Source: an uncultured Sphingomonadaceae bacterium
GTDB taxonomy: Bacteria > Pseudomonadota > Alphaproteobacteria > Sphingomonadales > Sphingomonadaceae
Length of the DNA: 64,000 bases
NCBI GenBank assembly: GCA_947493325.1
Contig: CANLQI010000002.1
Location: 62,001-126,000, forward strand
Reading direction: 5' to 3'
In this document: piece by piece, positions 62,857 through 64,000 of the stretch
Position numbering within the stretch: the first letter of the stretch is position 1
How the letters are laid out: every line of letters begins with the position of its first letter
The notes under the pieces: generated by a model
What the model was told of the DNA's origin: nothing
The model's database searches: none
The model's input: the letters and a program-made list of their open reading frames with translations, nothing else
Position numbers and translations under genes: made by a program

Positions 62857-62938
62857 CGTCCTTCGACAAGCTCAGGACTAACGGTTTATACGCAAAACCT
62901 GAAATAAAATCCGTTAGTCCTGAGCTTGTCGAAGGACG
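62857..62938. repeat. Palindromic repeat, family R4, copy 2
   Basis: A perfect 28-bp inverted repeat: arm 62857-62884 (CGTCCTTCGACAAGCTCAGG on) pairs base for base with arm 62911-62938, around a 26-nt AT-rich loop. It is followed by TGCATCAGTTATAAGCA. It lies 20 nt before the GIY-YIG gene. Confidence 0.92.
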
Positions 62939-62958
62939 TGCATCAGTTATAAGCAGTA

Positions 62959-63240
62959 ATGGCTTTTTACACCTATATGCTCAAATGTGCTGATGGCAGC
63001 TTTTATACCGGCCACACTGAAAATCTGGACAACAGGGTCGCAGAGCATAATGCCGGTTTTGTCAAAGGATACACTTTTACACGGCGACCAGTTGAACTGG
63101 TTTGGTCAGAATATTTTCAGACAAGATACGAAGCTTTGGAAGCCGAGCGTCAGATCAAGGGCTGGAGCCGTGCCAAGAAACAGGCCCTGTGCAAATCGGA
63201 TTGGGAAACAATTTCAGCTCTGGCGAAAAGCCGTGCGTAA
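62959..63240 (+). CDS. GIY-YIG nuclease-domain protein (UPF0213-like)
   Basis: A 93-residue single-domain protein. The catalytic pattern is FYTYMLKCADGSFYTGHTEN (variant of GIY-x10-YIG) followed by RVAEHNAGFVKGYTFTRRPV and EAERQIKGWSRAKKQAL with the metal-binding Glu. Small proteins of this kind are widespread and of unsettled role. This one is enclosed by two R4 repeat copies, suggesting it moves with or acts on them. Confidence 0.9.
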   Translation: MAFYTYMLKCADGSFYTGHTENLDNRVAEHNAGFVKGYTFTRRPVELVWSEYFQTRYEALEAERQIKGWSRAKKQALCKSDWETISALAKSRA

Positions 63241-63247
63241 TGCCGGA

Positions 63248-63349
63248 CGTCCTTCGACAGGCTCAGGACTAACGGTTTATGATTGCAGCATCGAAATGAA
63301 TACCTCGAACCTGACCCTATTCCGTTAGTCCTGAGCTTGTCGAAGGACG
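63248..63349. repeat. Palindromic repeat, family R4, copy 3
   Basis: Arms 63248-63275 (CGTCCTTCGACAGGCTCAGG on) and 63322-63349 pair over 28 bp with one mismatch, around a 46-nt loop. It is followed by TGTATCAGCTATAAGCA, almost the same flank as copy 2, so the shared unit extends beyond the palindrome. It begins 8 nt after the GIY-YIG stop. Confidence 0.9.
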
Positions 63350-63438
63350 TGTATCAGCTATAAGCACGTGCATAAATGCTAAGACTTCGGCAGGATCAGG
63401 GCCAACGGATCTGGTTGGACGCAGGGGGATAACAGATC

Positions 63439-64000
63439 ATGCAAAATCCAATCGGGCTGATTATCGGTATTGCCGGTTTTGCCCTCACATTCCTGATCCC
63501 CGCGCCCGAAGCCATGCCGGTGGCCGCATGGCACACAGCGGGGCTCGTGTTCTGGATGGCGACCTGGTGGATGACACAGGCGGTACCGCTGACGGTCACG
63601 GCGCTGCTGCCCTTTATCATTCTGCCGCTCACTGGCGTGCTGACGGCGAAGGAGACGGCTTCGGCCTATTATTCGCCGATCCTGTTCCTGATTCTGGGCG
63701 GCGCGTTTATTGCGCTCGCCATTGAGCGTGTGGGGCTGCACCGGCGACTGGCGCTCGCGATTATCACGCGCAGCGGTGACGGGGTATGGCCGCTGATGTT
63801 CGCGTTTATGATCGCCACCGCAGTGCTCAGCATGATTATCTCCAATACGTCGACAACGCTCATCATGGTGCCGATTGCGCTCGCGGTATTGGCAGCGGGC
63901 GGCGTGAAAGAAGGGCAGACGGACGGCATTGCCGGCGCGCTGATCATGGGCATTGCCTTTGCCGCTTCCATCGGCGGCATCGGTACATTGGTCGGTTCCC
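63439..64000 (+). CDS. SLC13/DASS sodium-coupled anion transporter (partial)
   Basis: The first 187 codons of a membrane transporter, cut by the window end. From ATG 63439 (AGGGGG upstream) it reads MQNPIGLIIGIAGFALTFLI, then WWMTQAVPLTVTALLPFIIL, LFLILGGAFIALAIE and the first SNT motif ISNTSTTLIMVPIALAV, the substrate/sodium signature of the DASS family (dicarboxylates, citrate or sulfate). Confidence 0.88.
   Translation, partial: MQNPIGLIIGIAGFALTFLIPAPEAMPVAAWHTAGLVFWMATWWMTQAVPLTVTALLPFIILPLTGVLTAKETASAYYSPILFLILGGAFIALAIERVGLHRRLALAIITRSGDGVWPLMFAFMIATAVLSMIISNTSTTLIMVPIALAVLAAGGVKEGQTDGIAGALIMGIAFAASIGGIGTLVGS

Noticed and set aside
62857-63349. CRISPR-like array
   Set aside because: Only two palindromic units separated by a protein gene; no regular spacer series and no cas genes in the window.

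Overview
The window looks like a chromosomal segment of a sphingolipid-making alphaproteobacterium, most likely a member of Sphingomonadales. The reasons are a serine palmitoyltransferase with its own acyl carrier protein, a ceramide-reductase-like gene, a ceramide-synthase-like gene, several typical alphaproteobacterial families (DUF1192, DUF3297, TrcR/DUF1013) and short dispersed palindromic repeats of a kind common in sphingomonads. The genus cannot be fixed from the sequence alone. There is no phage, IS transposase or CRISPR array.

Region 1 (1-20,450) is dominated by sphingolipid genes mixed with housekeeping genes. spt and its acyl carrier protein lie at 277-1836. A ceramide-reductase-like gene is the third gene of an obgE-proB operon (2570-5654). 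After a stretch of unrelated genes (a proline-rich lipoprotein, a Bax-inhibitor-1 protein, a broken DUF350 gene joined to a serine protease, an aquaporin, DUF3297, a cupin) comes a second lipid block. It holds a nucleotidyltransferase-like gene, a lipid kinase and a DUF2141 protein on the minus strand, and then an overlapping LptF-LptG-flippase operon on the plus strand. A fatty-acid desaturase and a ceramide-synthase-like acyltransferase follow. Together these could make, modify, phosphorylate and export ceramide lipids. The export role is my inference.

Region 2 (20,700-41,700) is mostly housekeeping and stress genes: a GbsR-type regulator with matching operators, a hydrolase, xth, an ErpA-type protein, a BLUF photoreceptor, clpA, DUF1192 and a quinone oxidoreductase. 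An LpxH-like phosphoesterase and a GT4 glycosyltransferase follow, behind a likely Pho box. Next come trcR, a metallo-beta-lactamase-fold hydrolase, an acyl-CoA ligase behind a palindromic operator, a thioesterase/M1-like peptidase/oligopeptidase B operon, aminopeptidase P and tRNA-Thr(GGT).

Region 3 (41,700-48,600) begins with a 1-kb stretch without a supported gene and then a chaperone-usher pilus operon of the spore-coat-U/Csu kind, ending with an OmpW-family porin and a strong terminator. Region 4 (48,600-57,600) is a complete high-affinity cbb3 oxidase block (ccoN-O-Q-P-G-H-I-S plus a tiny cysteine-rich exported protein) read away from an FNR-type regulator with the four expected cysteines. 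A perfect FNR box stands before ccoN.

Region 5 (57,600-64,000) carries a CitE-like lyase, a threonine aldolase, an EamA transporter, an epimerase, PgeF, a GIY-YIG protein sitting between two copies of a palindromic repeat, and the start of an SLC13/DASS anion transporter cut by the window end.
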